From Microbacterium sp. CFH 31415 (GTDB lineage Bacteria; Actinomycetota; Actinomycetes; Actinomycetales; Microbacteriaceae): a stretch of 64,000 bases of DNA. Of the stretch, positions 22,594-31,871 are shown one piece after another; positions within the stretch are counted from its first letter, which is position 1; the number at the start of each line of letters is the position of its first letter. The stretch spans positions 1-64,000 of the forward strand of contig NZ_JAKYXC010000009.1 in the NCBI RefSeq assembly GCF_022538185.1, in the 5' to 3' direction. The notes beneath the pieces were generated by a model that was not told where the DNA came from, did no database searches, and saw nothing but the letters and a program-made list of their open reading frames with translations. A program made the position numbers and the translations under genes.

Positions 22594-24041
22594 TTGTCCT
22601 CGCTCCGGTCGCTCAGTACAGGCATGTCGATCCCTTTCTCGGGGTGGCCGGTGAGACCCGCGTCGCGCGAGAGCAGATCGTCGATCGACTCGCCCCGCAC
22701 GATGACGCGCGCCTCTCCCCCGCGCAGCGCCACGACGGGCGGGCGGGGGACGTAGTTGTAGTTGCTCGCGAGCGAGAAGCAGTAGGCGCCGGTGGCCGGG
22801 ACGGCGAGGAGATCACCGGGAGCCACGTCGCCCGGCAGGTACTCCGCGTCGACGACGACGTCGCCCGACTCGCAGTGCTTGCCGACCACGCGCACCAGCA
22901 CCGGCTCGGAGTCGCTCGCGCGCGACGCGATGCGCGCAGAGAACTCCGCCCCGTACAGCGCCGGGCGCGGGTTGTCGCTCATGCCGCCGTCGACGCTCAC
23001 GTAGAGGCGCTCGCCGCCGTCGACCTCGACCGGCTTGGTCGTGCCGACCTCGTAGAGGGTGACCCCCGCGCGCCCGACGATCGCGCGTCCGGGCTCGAAG
23101 GCCAGATTCGGGATCGGGATGCCCCGCACCTCGCACTGCCGTGCGACGGCGTCGGCGATGCCCATCGCCAGCTCCTCGATCGGGGTCGGATCGTCGACCG
23201 ATGTGTAGGCGATGCCGAAGCCGCCCCCGAGGTTCAGCACCGGCAGCTCTCCGCCCGCGAGGAGCTCGGCGTGCAGCTCGACGATGCGCGCCGCGGACTC
23301 CTCGAACCCGGCGGTGCCGAAGATCTGCGAGCCGATGTGGCAGTGCAAGCCGACGAGTTCGAGCCCCGGGAGCTCACGGATGCGGGATGCCGCGGCCGCG
23401 GCATCCGTCAGCGTGAAACCGAACTTCTGGTCTTCGTGCGCCGTCGCGAGGAAGTCGTGCGTCTCGGCGTGCACGCCGCTGTTCACGCGCAGCAGCACCG
23501 ACTGGCGGACTCCGCGGCGGTCGACGATCGCGGCGAGGCGCTCGATCTCGATGAGGCTGTCGATGACGATCGAGCCGATGCCGGCGCCGACGGCCGCCTC
23601 GAGCTCGGTGACGCTCTTGTTGTTTCCGTGGAAGCCCAGCCGGGCGGGATCGACGCCCGCGGCGAGCGCGACGGCGAGCTCACCGCCGGTGCACACGTCG
23701 ACGGCGAGACCCTCGTCGGTCACCCAGCGCGCGACCTCGACGCTCAGGAACGCCTTGCCTGCGTAGTACACGCGCGCCTGCACGCCATGCAGGGCCGCCG
23801 CCGCGCGGAAGGCGTCGAGAGTGCGGCGTGCGGTCGCGCGCACCTCGTCTTCGTCGAGCACCCATAGGGGCGTGCCGAAGTGCTCGCGCAGCGCGGTCGC
23901 CGGGATGCCGCCGAGCCGCAGCACTCCCTCGTCGTCGCGCGTCGCCGCCGTCGGCCACACGAGCGGCGCGAGAGCGTTGGCGTCGTCCGGCTCGGCCAGC
24001 CATGCCGGTGCCAGGGAGCGGGACTGCGAAGGGGCGGACAC
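22590..24041 (-). CDS. lysA: Diaminopimelate decarboxylase
   Basis: About 483 residues if started at GTG 24041 (VSAPSQSRSLAPAW). The frame is open further upstream, but that extension is not family-like and would cover the probable promoter. PLP lysine in YYAGKAFL, HCHIGSQI, the GGGFGI phosphate loop, and the active-site cysteine in VGKHCESGD are present. It decarboxylates meso-diaminopimelate to lysine. It leads the lysA-hom-thrC-thrB operon. Confidence 0.94.
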   Translation of the reverse strand: MSAPSQSRSLAPAWLAEPDDANALAPLVWPTAATRDDEGVLRLGGIPATALREHFGTPLWVLDEDEVRATARRTLDAFRAAAALHGVQARVYYAGKAFLSVEVARWVTDEGLAVDVCTGGELAVALAAGVDPARLGFHGNNKSVTELEAAVGAGIGSIVIDSLIEIERLAAIVDRRGVRQSVLLRVNSGVHAETHDFLATAHEDQKFGFTLTDAAAAASRIRELPGLELVGLHCHIGSQIFGTAGFEESAARIVELHAELLAGGELPVLNLGGGFGIAYTSVDDPTPIEELAMGIADAVARQCEVRGIPIPNLAFEPGRAIVGRAGVTLYEVGTTKPVEVDGGERLYVSVDGGMSDNPRPALYGAEFSARIASRASDSEPVLVRVVGKHCESGDVVVDAEYLPGDVAPGDLLAVPATGAYCFSLASNYNYVPRPPVVALRGGEARVIVRGESIDDLLSRDAGLTGHPEKGIDMPVLSDRSEDK

Positions 24042-24171
24042 GGAGAGGACCAATCGGTTCGGGCTTCGGCGCGGGATCGTCCGGTGGACCGGATCGGCGC
24101 GAATCAGCTCGGCGGACGCGCCGGCCGCGCACTCGATCCGGCGGCCGCGTTCACCCGTGAGTTCCCGCGCC

Positions 24172-24195
24172 GGACGGTCCTTGCAGTCTAGGGCA
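24172..24195 (-). promoter_or_regulatory. Possible lysA promoter (-10 TAGACT)
   Basis: On the minus strand the 195-base gap upstream of lysA contains GCCCTAGACTGCAAGG, a good actinobacterial -10 (TAGACT) without a clear -35. Transcription from here would give a leader of about 140 bases. I see no lysine riboswitch or T-box features in that leader. Confidence 0.35.
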
Positions 24196-24236
24196 CAGCC
24201 CATGCCGGGCCCGTGATGTGTGACGCCCTGCGAGGG

Positions 24237-25055
24237 TCAGTCGCAGGTCCCGGCGGCCTGCAGCGCGGGGTCGTTGACGATCGCGCCGTCGACGTCGGCA
24301 TCGGCGACGAGCACGTCCCCATCGACCTGAACGTCGGTGAGCGTCACACCGGCCGGGATGTACTCGGCGAGGCAGAACGTCCAGTCGCGCACGACGATGT
24401 CCGCGAGCTGCCCGAACTGATCCGAGAGTCGCGAGGCGTCGATCTGGGCGCCCGCGAGTTCGAACGACGTCGGGGTCAGCACGATGTCGCCGTCGGCCAC
24501 CGAGGGGGCGAGCGTCACCCCGACCGGGAAGCCGGCACCGAACAGCTGCAGCTCGGTGGCCACCCTGATGTCGGGTTCAGCGAGGCTGACGGTGTCTGCG
24601 GGGAAGTCCTCCACCGCGGAGAGAAGGCCGCGCAGCTGCTCTTCGTCGAGGGCCACCGTCGCGGTGGCGCCGCCCATATCGGCGCCCTGCTGGATGGGCA
24701 CATCGGTCGCCCTGACGGTGACGTCGCCCTCGTACTCGCCGACGGGCACATCGTCGGACGACACGGTGATCTCGTCGAGGCTGCCGCCGATGAGCTGCGG
24801 GATGAGCACGCCCGGCACGGTCACGTCGATCGGGTGATCGGCGGGCAACGAGAGCCGTTCGCGGATCTCCTGCTTGACGGTCTGCTGCACGAGGTCGCGG
24901 GCGATCGCCTCGGCGACGAACCAGGCGACGACGGCGAGCCCGACGACGATGATCAGGGCGATGATCCACGGCCACGCACGGCGTCGGCGACGGGGCGCCG
25001 GCGCCTGCTCCCACTCGGGCAGCGGCTGAGTGGGATGCGCGTCGGCGGCCGTCAT
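24237..25055 (-). CDS. LmeA-like (DUF2993) membrane-anchored lipid-binding protein
   Basis: 272 residues from ATG 25055, 4 bases after the argS stop; a start at 25079 would overlap argS. It has a Pro/Arg-rich cytosolic lead, one membrane anchor (about 30-52, WPWIIALIIVVGLAVVAWFV), then an extracytoplasmic domain of alternating beta strands with the DUF2993 pattern (VPGVLIPQLIGGSLDEITVSSDDVP). In mycobacteria LmeA binds phosphoinositides and supports lipomannan elongation. The exact role here is not known. Confidence 0.8.
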   Translation of the reverse strand: MTAADAHPTQPLPEWEQAPAPRRRRRAWPWIIALIIVVGLAVVAWFVAEAIARDLVQQTVKQEIRERLSLPADHPIDVTVPGVLIPQLIGGSLDEITVSSDDVPVGEYEGDVTVRATDVPIQQGADMGGATATVALDEEQLRGLLSAVEDFPADTVSLAEPDIRVATELQLFGAGFPVGVTLAPSVADGDIVLTPTSFELAGAQIDASRLSDQFGQLADIVVRDWTFCLAEYIPAGVTLTDVQVDGDVLVADADVDGAIVNDPALQAAGTCD

Positions 25056-25059
25056 CGTG

Positions 25060-26724
25060 TCACATCCGTTCCGGCGCACCCACGCCGAGCAGGTCGAGGC
25101 CGTTGCGCAGCACCTGGCCGGTGGCGTCGTTGAGCCACAGGCGTGTGCGGTGCACCGGCTCCACGGGGTTGTCGCCGAGCGGGATCACGCGGCAGTTGTC
25201 ATACCAGCGGTGGTAGAGGCCGGCGAGCTCCTCGAGGTATCGCGCGATGCGGTGCGGCTCGCGCACCTCGGCCGCGTAGGCGACGATGCGCGGGAACTCC
25301 TGCAGGGCACCGAGGAGCGCCGACTCGGTCTCGTGCGACAGCAGTTCGGGGGCGAACTCCGAGCGGTCGACGCCGGAGTTCGCGGCGTTGCGGGCCACGT
25401 TGTGGGTGCGCGCATGGGCGTACTGCACGTAGAAGACCGGGTTGTCGTTGGTGCGCTTCTGCAGCACGTCGAGGTCGACATCGAGATTCGAGTCGGTCGA
25501 GCTGCGTACGAGCGCGTAGCGCGCAGCATCCTTCCCCACGATCTCGACGAGGTCTTCGAGGGTCACCACCGTGCCGGCGCGCTTCGACATGCGCATCGGC
25601 TGGCCGTCCTTGACGAGGTTGACCATCTGACCGATGAGGATCTGCAGGTTGACGCCCGGCTCGTCGCCGAAGGCCGCGCACATGGCCATGAGGCGCTGCA
25701 CGTAGCCGTGGTGGTCGGCGCCGAGCATGATGATGCAGCGGTTGAAGCCGCGCTCGCGCTTGTCGAGGTAGTAGGCGAGGTCGCCCGAGATGTAGGCGGG
25801 CGTGCCGTTGGAGCGGATGACGACACGGTCGCGATCGTCGCCGAAGGTCGTGGAGCGCAGCCAGACGGCGCCGTCGTCCTCGAAGATGTGACCCAGTTCG
25901 TCGAGCCGCTTCACCGCGCGCTCGACGGCGCCGGACTCGTGCAGGTCGTTCTCGTGGAAGTACACGTCGAAGTCGACGCCGAAGTCGTGGAGGCTCTTCT
26001 TGATCTCGTCGAACATGAAGCCGACGCCGAGCGCACGGAACGCCTCCTGCTTCGCGTCGGCGTCGAGCGCGTCGATGTCGCCCTCGTAAGCCAGCGCCAC
26101 GCGGCGGGCGATGTCGACGATGTAGCCGCCGCCGTAGCCGTCCTCGGGGGTCGGAAGACCCTCGTGCGCGGCGACGAGGCTGCGGGCGAACCGGTCGATC
26201 TGCGCGCCGTGGTCGTTGAAGTAGTACTCGCGCGTCACGGCCGCGCCCTGCGACGCCAGGATGCGGGCGAGCGAGTCGCCCACCGCCGCCCAGCGGGTGC
26301 CGCCGAGGTGGATGGGTCCGGTCGGGTTCGCCGAGACGAATTCGAGATTGATGACCTCGTCGGCGCGGCTGGTGTTGGTGCCGAAGGCGGAGCCCGCGTC
26401 GACGATCGTCTTCGCGAGGGCGCCCGCGGCCGCGGCATCCAGTCGGATGTTGATGAAGCCGGGTCCGGCGACCTCGACCTCGGCGATGCCGTCGACCTCG
26501 GCGAGGCCCGCGGCGATCTCGGCCGCGAACTCACGCGGGTTCGCGCCGATGCCCTTCGCGAGCTTGAGCGCCGCGTTCGAGGCCCAGTCGCCGTGCTCGC
26601 GGTTCTTCGGCCGGTCGAGCACGAGGTCTGCCGCGCTCAGCCCTTCTGCCGCGCCGGGTCGTCGCGCCTCCGCGAGCGGTGCGATGACGGCGAGCAGGGC
26701 GGCGGAGAGCGCTTCGGGATTCAT
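25060..26724 (-). CDS. argS: Arginyl-tRNA synthetase
   Basis: 554 residues. Class I signature [13 protein letters not shown] (HIGH equivalent, HLGG) and MRMSKRAGT (KMSKS equivalent) are present, with the N-terminal Add1 domain and the C-terminal DALR anticodon-binding domain ([13 protein letters not shown]... to ...[10 protein letters not shown]). It charges tRNA-Arg; a tRNA-Arg(CCG) gene lies 2 kb away. In relatives argS heads the lysA-thr-rho block, as here. Confidence 0.97.
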   Translation of the reverse strand: MNPEALSAALLAVIAPLAEARRPGAAEGLSAADLVLDRPKNREHGDWASNAALKLAKGIGANPREFAAEIAAGLAEVDGIAEVEVAGPGFINIRLDAAAAGALAKTIVDAGSAFGTNTSRADEVINLEFVSANPTGPIHLGGTRWAAVGDSLARILASQGAAVTREYYFNDHGAQIDRFARSLVAAHEGLPTPEDGYGGGYIVDIARRVALAYEGDIDALDADAKQEAFRALGVGFMFDEIKKSLHDFGVDFDVYFHENDLHESGAVERAVKRLDELGHIFEDDGAVWLRSTTFGDDRDRVVIRSNGTPAYISGDLAYYLDKRERGFNRCIIMLGADHHGYVQRLMAMCAAFGDEPGVNLQILIGQMVNLVKDGQPMRMSKRAGTVVTLEDLVEIVGKDAARYALVRSSTDSNLDVDLDVLQKRTNDNPVFYVQYAHARTHNVARNAANSGVDRSEFAPELLSHETESALLGALQEFPRIVAYAAEVREPHRIARYLEELAGLYHRWYDNCRVIPLGDNPVEPVHRTRLWLNDATGQVLRNGLDLLGVGAPERM

Positions 26725-26846
26725 AGCCCGCCAATTCTACGGGCGTATGCCTGCGTGCCCGCTTCGCGCTCGTCGCCGGCGGTCGTCCCCGCCGATCGTT
26801 GATCGAGTGAAGCGAGGCGAAAGCTTCGTGGCCGCCGAGGAGCCTC

Positions 26847-27695
26847 TTACGCCAGCTGCACCAGTTCGACGAAGTCGTCCGCCGACGGATCCGCGGCCTC
26901 GACTTCGATCCGCGCCGCTCCCTCGACCCCTTCGACGTCGTCGGGCACGACCCATGCGTCGACCCGCATGCGCTGCAGTCCGACGTACCCGCCGTGGTAG
27001 CTGAGGAAGGCGCAGTCCGCGGCATCCCTCCCCGTCGCGATGCGGACGAGCGACCGGCGGTTTGCCAGACGTGTGCCGTCGATCACGTACCAGGCGCCGT
27101 CGAGATAGGCCTCGGCCACCGCGTGGAAGTCCATGGGCTGGAGACCCGGCGCGAAGCAGGCGGCATAGCGGGCGGGCATGTCCATGGCACGCAGGAGCGC
27201 GATGACGACGTGGGCGTAGTCGCGGCAGACGCCCTGGCCGGTCATGAGGGTCGTGACGGCGCTGTCGGTGCCGTGGCTGAGGCCCGGGGTGTAGGTGGTG
27301 CTCGTCGCGACGAAGTCGGACACGGCGGCGATGAGGTCGTGCCCCTGGAGGCCCTTGAACTGCCGGCGCGCCTGCTGGAAGACCTCGTCCGACTGGCAGT
27401 AGCGGCTCGGACGCAGATAGGTGATGGCCTCGAGGTCGCTCGTGCGGCTCGTGGCGGCCTGGCCATCGACGGTGGCTTCGTAGCGCACTTCGAGTCGCCC
27501 GGACTCGCCCATCAGGCGGTGCAGGCGGCTGCCGGACTGGTCGACGATCTCGGTCGGCGTGTAGACGCGGTCGCCCTGAGTGAAGGTCAGATGCTCGCTG
27601 ACGAGAGGCACCGCCTGCGCCGCCGTGATCTGGAAGATGAGGTCGACGGACGACCCCAGATCGAGGTCCAGTTCGGCGGTCACGACGCGTTGCAC
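26847..27695 (-). CDS. Transglutaminase-like family protein
   Basis: 282 residues, GTG start. The N-terminal beta-rich domain (about 1-90) is followed by a transglutaminase core with the triad Cys157 (GQGVCRDYAH), His191 (MDFHAVAEAYL) and Asp206 (WYVIDGTRL). It lacks a signal peptide, so it is probably cytosolic; such proteins are generally thought to be peptidases or amide-bond hydrolases, substrate unknown. Divergent from the SGNH hydrolase gene, with a 158-base promoter region between them. Confidence 0.88.
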   Translation of the reverse strand: MQRVVTAELDLDLGSSVDLIFQITAAQAVPLVSEHLTFTQGDRVYTPTEIVDQSGSRLHRLMGESGRLEVRYEATVDGQAATSRTSDLEAITYLRPSRYCQSDEVFQQARRQFKGLQGHDLIAAVSDFVATSTTYTPGLSHGTDSAVTTLMTGQGVCRDYAHVVIALLRAMDMPARYAACFAPGLQPMDFHAVAEAYLDGAWYVIDGTRLANRRSLVRIATGRDAADCAFLSYHGGYVGLQRMRVDAWVVPDDVEGVEGAARIEVEAADPSADDFVELVQLA

Positions 27696-27853
27696 CGAAG
27701 TATCCTCGCATGCCCGGAAGGGTGCTTCCTGCGCTTGTGCACAGAGCCCAGGTGCGGGTGCTCATCGGCCCGATCGCTCAGGATTCGCGCGACGTTTCCC
27801 CACCTTTCCGGCCGGTGGTCAGCGGGCCCCGAAACGTGACGTACCCTCGGTGC

Positions 27854-28666
27854 ATGCACGCGCCCGGACGCCTCCGCGGACGGCGTCCGTGGCTGCCGAT
27901 CATCGGCGCCGCGCTCGCCGTCGCTGCGGTCTGCGCGCTCGGCATGTGGCGTCCGTGGGTCGTTGCGTCGGCGCCGGTCGCGGTCGAGGCGGAGTCGGTC
28001 GCCGTGGCCTCGGGCGCCGCTCCGCTGTCGCTGCCCGACGCACCGCGGGTGCTGGTGTTCGGCGACTCGTGGGTCTACGGCTCGGCGGCGATCGTGCCGA
28101 GCCTCGGCTTCGCGTACCGCCTCGCCGACCACCTCGGCGGCGAGACGATCGCCGACGGCGTGCGCGGCAGCGGCTACCTCAAACCGGGACTCGATGGCGG
28201 CTCGTACGGCGAGCGCGTCGCGATGCTCGACCCGGCGCTCGATCCCGACCTCGTGATCATCGAGGGCTCGATCAACGACCGCCGGCTGTATCCGAGCGGG
28301 TATCGGGATGCTGTTCTGGGGGTGTGGGATGCACTGGCGGCGCTGTATCCCGAGGCGGCGATCGTCGTGCTGGGTCCCGCGCCACAGGTGCTCCCGGTCG
28401 AGCCGGCGACCGCGCGCATCGACGGCGACCTCGCCGCCCTCGCAGCCGAGCGCGGCTGGTGGTACATCTCCCCCATCGCCGAGAGCTGGATCACGCCCGA
28501 CAACTACCTCGAGGTCATCGACACGAGCGACACCGGCCGCGATCACCCGTCGAGCGCCGGCCATGCCTACCTTGCAGAGAAGGTGGCGGACGCGATCGCG
28601 GGCATGACAGAGGCGACGGATGTCGTGGCCGACGCCCCGCTCGATGCGGACGTCGTGACCCCCTGA
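27854..28666 (+). CDS. Exported or membrane-anchored SGNH/GDSL hydrolase
   Basis: 270 residues from ATG 27854; the frame is open to 27710 but upstream sequence is unlike a protein start. An N-terminal membrane segment (about 13-36) is followed by an SGNH domain: nucleophile Ser72 in VFGDSWVYG, the Gly block near VRGSGY, Asn in EGSINDRR, and the catalytic Asp/His pair in DHPSSAGHAYLAEKVADAI. Probably an extracellular esterase or deacetylase acting on cell-wall or exogenous esters. Next to a tRNA gene. Confidence 0.85.
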   Translation: MHAPGRLRGRRPWLPIIGAALAVAAVCALGMWRPWVVASAPVAVEAESVAVASGAAPLSLPDAPRVLVFGDSWVYGSAAIVPSLGFAYRLADHLGGETIADGVRGSGYLKPGLDGGSYGERVAMLDPALDPDLVIIEGSINDRRLYPSGYRDAVLGVWDALAALYPEAAIVVLGPAPQVLPVEPATARIDGDLAALAAERGWWYISPIAESWITPDNYLEVIDTSDTGRDHPSSAGHAYLAEKVADAIAGMTEATDVVADAPLDADVVTP

Positions 28667-28694
28667 CTGGCGCGGAACCGGGGTTCGCGGATGG

Positions 28695-28700
28695 TAACCT
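28695..28700 (+). promoter_or_regulatory. Possible -10 of tRNA-Arg
   Basis: TAACCT ends 10 bases before the 5' end of the tRNA, a normal distance for a -10 element. No clear -35 is seen. Confidence 0.35.
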
Positions 28701-28710
28701 CGATCGGCAC

Positions 28711-28786
28711 GCCTCCGTAGCTCAGGGGATAGAGCGTTGGTTTCCGGTACCAAAGGTCGCAGGTTCGATTCCTGTCGGGGGCACCA
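28711..28786 (+). tRNA. tRNA-Arg (anticodon CCG)
   Basis: 76 bases forming a full cloverleaf: acceptor GCCTCCG with CGGGGGC (one G-U), D arm GCTC/GAGC, anticodon stem TTGGT/ACCAA with loop TTCCGGT giving anticodon CCG, T arm GCAGG/CCTGT with TTCGATT, and an encoded CCA end (discriminator A). It reads CGG arginine codons, which are common at this GC content. Confidence 0.97.
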
Positions 28787-28801
28787 CAACACACACACCG
28801 A

Positions 28802-28831
28802 AAGAGACCGACCCCGACGGGTCGGTCTCTT
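28802..28831 (+). terminator. Perfect 13-bp hairpin after tRNA-Arg
   Basis: AAGAGACCGACCC pairs perfectly with GGGTCGGTCTCTT around CGAC, followed by CTGTTT. Placed 15 bases after the tRNA, it is a convincing intrinsic terminator. Confidence 0.85.
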
Positions 28832-29253
28832 CTGTTTCCCGCCGATGAGGAAAGGGCGCTCGAAGGGCCCCGACTGCAGCGAGCGCTGACCGCTGAGGAG
28901 CCAGTCCCACACGACCGCGCTCGACGGAACCGCTGGGTTGGGCCGCCCTCGTCCGTCCTTCCCGGCGCAAGTGCCCGGCTCGGATGGCCGGCCGCCAGCG
29001 AGCAAGTCATCCGACGGCTCCTACGCACGTCGCGGCCCCGCGACACGGTATGTTCTCTTGCGTCTTGCACCAGTCGAGTCCACGTGCGAAGGCCGGCCCG
29101 CAGGGGGACCGGCTTTAGCGCGGAGATCGAGCGCCCAACGACCCTCGGGCAACAGCGTTGGCCTTGCAGCCGGGACGTTGGTGTCAGCGTTGCGCCCGGA
29201 ATGTCTCACCGATCGCGTGGAATGTCTGCGGCAGCGAGATTGCTTCAACACAT
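28832..29253. other. Gene-free stretch downstream of the tRNA
   Basis: No frame here looks like a protein and I find no repeat of the tRNA 3' end that would mark an attachment site nearby. A weak hairpin (AAGGCCGG at 29089, CCGGCTTT at 29109) is the only structure noticed. Composition is somewhat more A/T-containing than the flanking housekeeping genes, and the region marks the left edge of the accessory stretch. Confidence 0.5.
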
Positions 29254-29655
29254 GTGAACAACGATGTCACCACCGCTCTGCACCGAAGTCAGCTCATCGA
29301 CCTGACGACGACCGGTCGCCGTAGCGGGCTACCTCGTCGAATCGAGATCTTCCTGCACGATGAGGACGGCGTGCTGTTCATCACTGGGATGCCGCGCCGA
29401 GATCGCACCAGGGACTGGATACACAACATCACCGCGGACCCCCACGTCGTCGTGCATCTGAAGAAGGGCATCCACGCGGACGTTCCTGCCACGGCGCGGG
29501 TCATCACCGATCCCCACGAAGCTCGGCCGCTCATCGAGGCCGCCGCACGCCGATGGCGCAGAGACGATGTCGACGAGATGATCGCGCACAGTCCACTCAT
29601 CGTGTTGACTCCGGCCACTGCGCCCGCCGCCCCCAGCACCCCCAACGAACGCTGA
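29254..29655 (+). CDS. DDN/DUF385-type F420-dependent nitroreductase-family protein
   Basis: 133 residues from GTG 29254. The split-barrel pattern is clear: LIDLTTTGRRSGLPRRIEIFLHDEDGVLFITG, then RDWIHNITADPHVVVHLKKG. This is the family of mycobacterial Ddn, which uses the deazaflavin F420H2 to reduce quinones or nitro compounds; F420 use is inferred from the family. No ribosome site of quality is seen. It stands next to a DUF1963 gene in the accessory stretch. Confidence 0.82.
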   Translation: MNNDVTTALHRSQLIDLTTTGRRSGLPRRIEIFLHDEDGVLFITGMPRRDRTRDWIHNITADPHVVVHLKKGIHADVPATARVITDPHEARPLIEAAARRWRRDDVDEMIAHSPLIVLTPATAPAAPSTPNER

Positions 29656-29709
29656 GCGACCGATGGCGTGCAACGGTCTGCGCGCAATGTGGCCGCCGAG
29701 GGCGAAGCG

Positions 29710-30645
29710 GTGTCAGTATCGAGCGTGACCATTCGGGATGCTGATCGACCGCCCATTCATGGCCGGAGGATGGCGGCGATTGAGTGGCTGCAGAGGCCTG
29801 AGTACCGCGTAGCCGGACTCAGCGGCGAGGTTGCGTTCAGCGTCGCGTACACGGAACAGTCCTTCGATCCGGGGCCGGCTGAACTACAAGATCTTTTCTG
29901 GCCCACCGGATCTGAAGTGTCGTGGCTGGGTGGCCCGGCTGGTGGAGTCACCGAGGACGATTGGCCACGGCGTGCTGACGGCAGACCCCTGGCGCACGTG
30001 GCGACTTTCGATCTCGCCGACGCTTACAACACCATCGACGCGGAGAGCCGCTCGGACTGGCCGCCCGGCCAGGAAGGTCTCCCACATCATGGGGTCCTAC
30101 AGATCTTCCACGATCTCACTGATACGTACGGCTACGAGCCGGACGATCGCCTCACCCGAGGCTGGAGAGTGCTGTGGGACCCCCAGCCAGACCGAAGCCT
30201 GCTCACCACCGGACCCGCGGATCTGGAGCTGCCGACCGACGCGTGTCAAGTCATCCTCCCGCTGGCGACCTTCACGGTGCCGTCCGCTGCCGACGCGATC
30301 GGCGCGCCGACCGCGGTGTTCGAAGCAACCGATGCGGCCAATGACCAGCTCCAGCGCATGTGGGCCTGGCAGCGCACACTGAACCGCGCAGCCGAACCTA
30401 TTCCATTTACCCACCTCTACGGGCACGCCCAGAACGGCAACCGCCACGCCGCACTGAATGTCCTGCCCACCTGCCTTCCCCTCACCATTCCGGGCGACCG
30501 GTACCGACTGGTCGCGGAAATCGAGGGCCAGACAACCCTCGAAGGCTGGTTCGGAGACGGCTCCCCGCTCGAAGTATGGATGCGCGACAGCGACCTGCGG
30601 GCACGCGCATTCGACGCCGCTTGGTGCATCATCCGGAGCGACTGA
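29710..30645 (+). CDS. DUF1963 (YwqG-like) protein
   Basis: 311 residues if GTG 29710 is the start (GAGG a few bases upstream); GTG 29725 and ATG 29770 are alternatives. The body has the YwqG-type pattern: HVATFDLADAY, LPHHGVLQIFHDL, then WRVLWDPQPDRSLLTTGP and a C-terminal HxNGNRHAALNVLPT region. These proteins are found as free-standing cytosolic proteins of unknown role, often in toxin-immunity or stress contexts. Codon use is more A/T-tolerant than in the flanking core genes, suggesting transfer. Confidence 0.75.
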   Translation: MSVSSVTIRDADRPPIHGRRMAAIEWLQRPEYRVAGLSGEVAFSVAYTEQSFDPGPAELQDLFWPTGSEVSWLGGPAGGVTEDDWPRRADGRPLAHVATFDLADAYNTIDAESRSDWPPGQEGLPHHGVLQIFHDLTDTYGYEPDDRLTRGWRVLWDPQPDRSLLTTGPADLELPTDACQVILPLATFTVPSAADAIGAPTAVFEATDAANDQLQRMWAWQRTLNRAAEPIPFTHLYGHAQNGNRHAALNVLPTCLPLTIPGDRYRLVAEIEGQTTLEGWFGDGSPLEVWMRDSDLRARAFDAAWCIIRSD

Positions 30646-30960
30646 TCAGCCTCAGCCACGAAGGCAGACGACTACCACGCGGCTAGCCCCTCAACAGCGG
30701 CGCGGTGAAGGATCGAGGTGGGCGCCACACTGTACTGCTCGAGTCGGTTGTCAAAGCCCGCGTCGCTGACTAGATTCGCTATCCCGAGGGAAGGACACAG
30801 ACTATGAGCCGCGATCACTGAGATACCCAAACGAGCCCCCGCCCGACCTTGTCGCGCGGGGGCTTCGTATTGTCAGTGGGCCAGCCCTCCGGCGACCCCC
30901 ATCGCGCGCTCGGCCCGAACGTGATCGTCCAGATCCGGGCAGCCCGCAGAGAAGGATCCG
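30646..30960. other. Intergenic stretch with terminator-like hairpin only
   Basis: No supportable gene. A short ATGAGCCGCGATCACTGA mini-frame lies just before the hairpin at 30834-30864 and has no ribosome site. The right end runs into the broken recombinase. Confidence 0.4.
30834..30864 (+). terminator. 9-bp GC-rich hairpin
   Basis: AGCCCCCGC (30834-30842) pairs with GCGGGGGCT (30856-30864), followed by TCGTATTG. It is about 190 bases beyond the DUF1963 gene, with no intervening gene, and looks like an intrinsic terminator, possibly imported with a lost gene. Confidence 0.55.
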
Positions 30961-31228
30961 CATCGAGTGCGGCATCCTGCCTTCACCAACTGATCAAGAC
31001 CTGACGTCCCAGCGCGACGCCCTGTTGCGCATGGGAGTTCGCGACGTGGACATCTACGTCGACCGCGGGCTGACCGGCACGAACCGTGCAAGCCAGGACT
31101 GCGAGAGGCCTTCGCCGCTGTGCGCGAAGGCGACACGCTCGTCGTCACAAAGCTCGGACCGGCTTGCCCGTTCGCTGCGTGACGCGCGCGACATCGCCGA
31201 GGAGCTGACCGCGATGGGTGTGGCCCGG
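30960..31228 (+). pseudogene. Broken serine recombinase (resolvase/invertase) N-terminal domain
   Basis: Frame 1 encodes PTDQDLTSQRDALLRMGVRD, then YVDRGLTGTNRA, the core of a resolvase catalytic domain. At about 31090 a base is lost: the sequence continues in another frame as PGLREAFAAVREGDTLVVTKL. An extra G at about 31154 (CTCGGACCGG) restores frame 1, giving DRLARSLRDARDIAEELTAMGV. The N-terminal catalytic-serine strand and everything after the catalytic domain are missing. Two compensating indels plus truncation show it is dead; it is a remnant of a transposon or prophage. Confidence 0.8.
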
Positions 31229-31299
31229 GAACTGCAGAGGCGCCGGACGGCGTTCCTGTCTGTTTGCGAGGCACACATCTTCTGATCGATCGTCGGCCT

Positions 31300-31740
31300 T
31301 CATGCCCCCGCCGGAGCGTACCCCGCGCCCCAGCGCAGCATCCAGGCCCCGGCGTCGCTGATGCGCTGGAATCCGAACTGCTCGTACAGGCCGTGCGCGT
31401 CCTCGGTGAACAGCGCCGTGCGCTTCAGCCCGAGTGGCTCGAGGTCGGCGACGACTCCGGCCATGATGCGCTTGCCGACGCCGCGTCCACGCGCCTCGGA
31501 GGCGACGAAGACGTCGGCGATCCAGGCGAAGGTCGCGCCGTCGGTGATCGCCCGGGCGTAGCCGAGCTGCTCGCCGCTGGCGGCGTCGAACACGCCGTAG
31601 TTGCGTGAGCCCGCCATCGCGGCCTCGTGGGCCTCGCGCGTGCGACCGCCCGCCCAGTACGACTCCTCCGCCAGCCACCGATGCACGCGCTCGACATCCA
31701 TCGCGGCGGCATCGGTCGAGAACACCAGACCATCCGACAT
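31300..31740 (-). CDS. GNAT family acetyltransferase
   Basis: 146 residues from ATG 31740. The acetyl-CoA motif is visible as RGRGVGKRIMAGVVADL, preceded by the strand FAWIADVFV and followed by ALFTEDAHGLYEQFGFQR. The small size and GYARAITDGATFAWIADVFV pattern fit the single-domain N-acetyltransferases acting on small molecules or protein N-termini; substrate unknown. Intact inside a stretch of decayed genes. Confidence 0.85.
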   Translation of the reverse strand: MSDGLVFSTDAAAMDVERVHRWLAEESYWAGGRTREAHEAAMAGSRNYGVFDAASGEQLGYARAITDGATFAWIADVFVASEARGRGVGKRIMAGVVADLEPLGLKRTALFTEDAHGLYEQFGFQRISDAGAWMLRWGAGYAPAGA

Positions 31741-31871
31741 CCCTCGATCCAAGCATCCGCTGGACTTCCGCAGACGGGGCCGCTCGTGCAGAAGTGGACC
31801 GGCGCAACCGCGCGCGAACCCGACGGACCCGCTGCGAAGAACACACCCCCGTCGCGGCATCCGTCGCTCGA

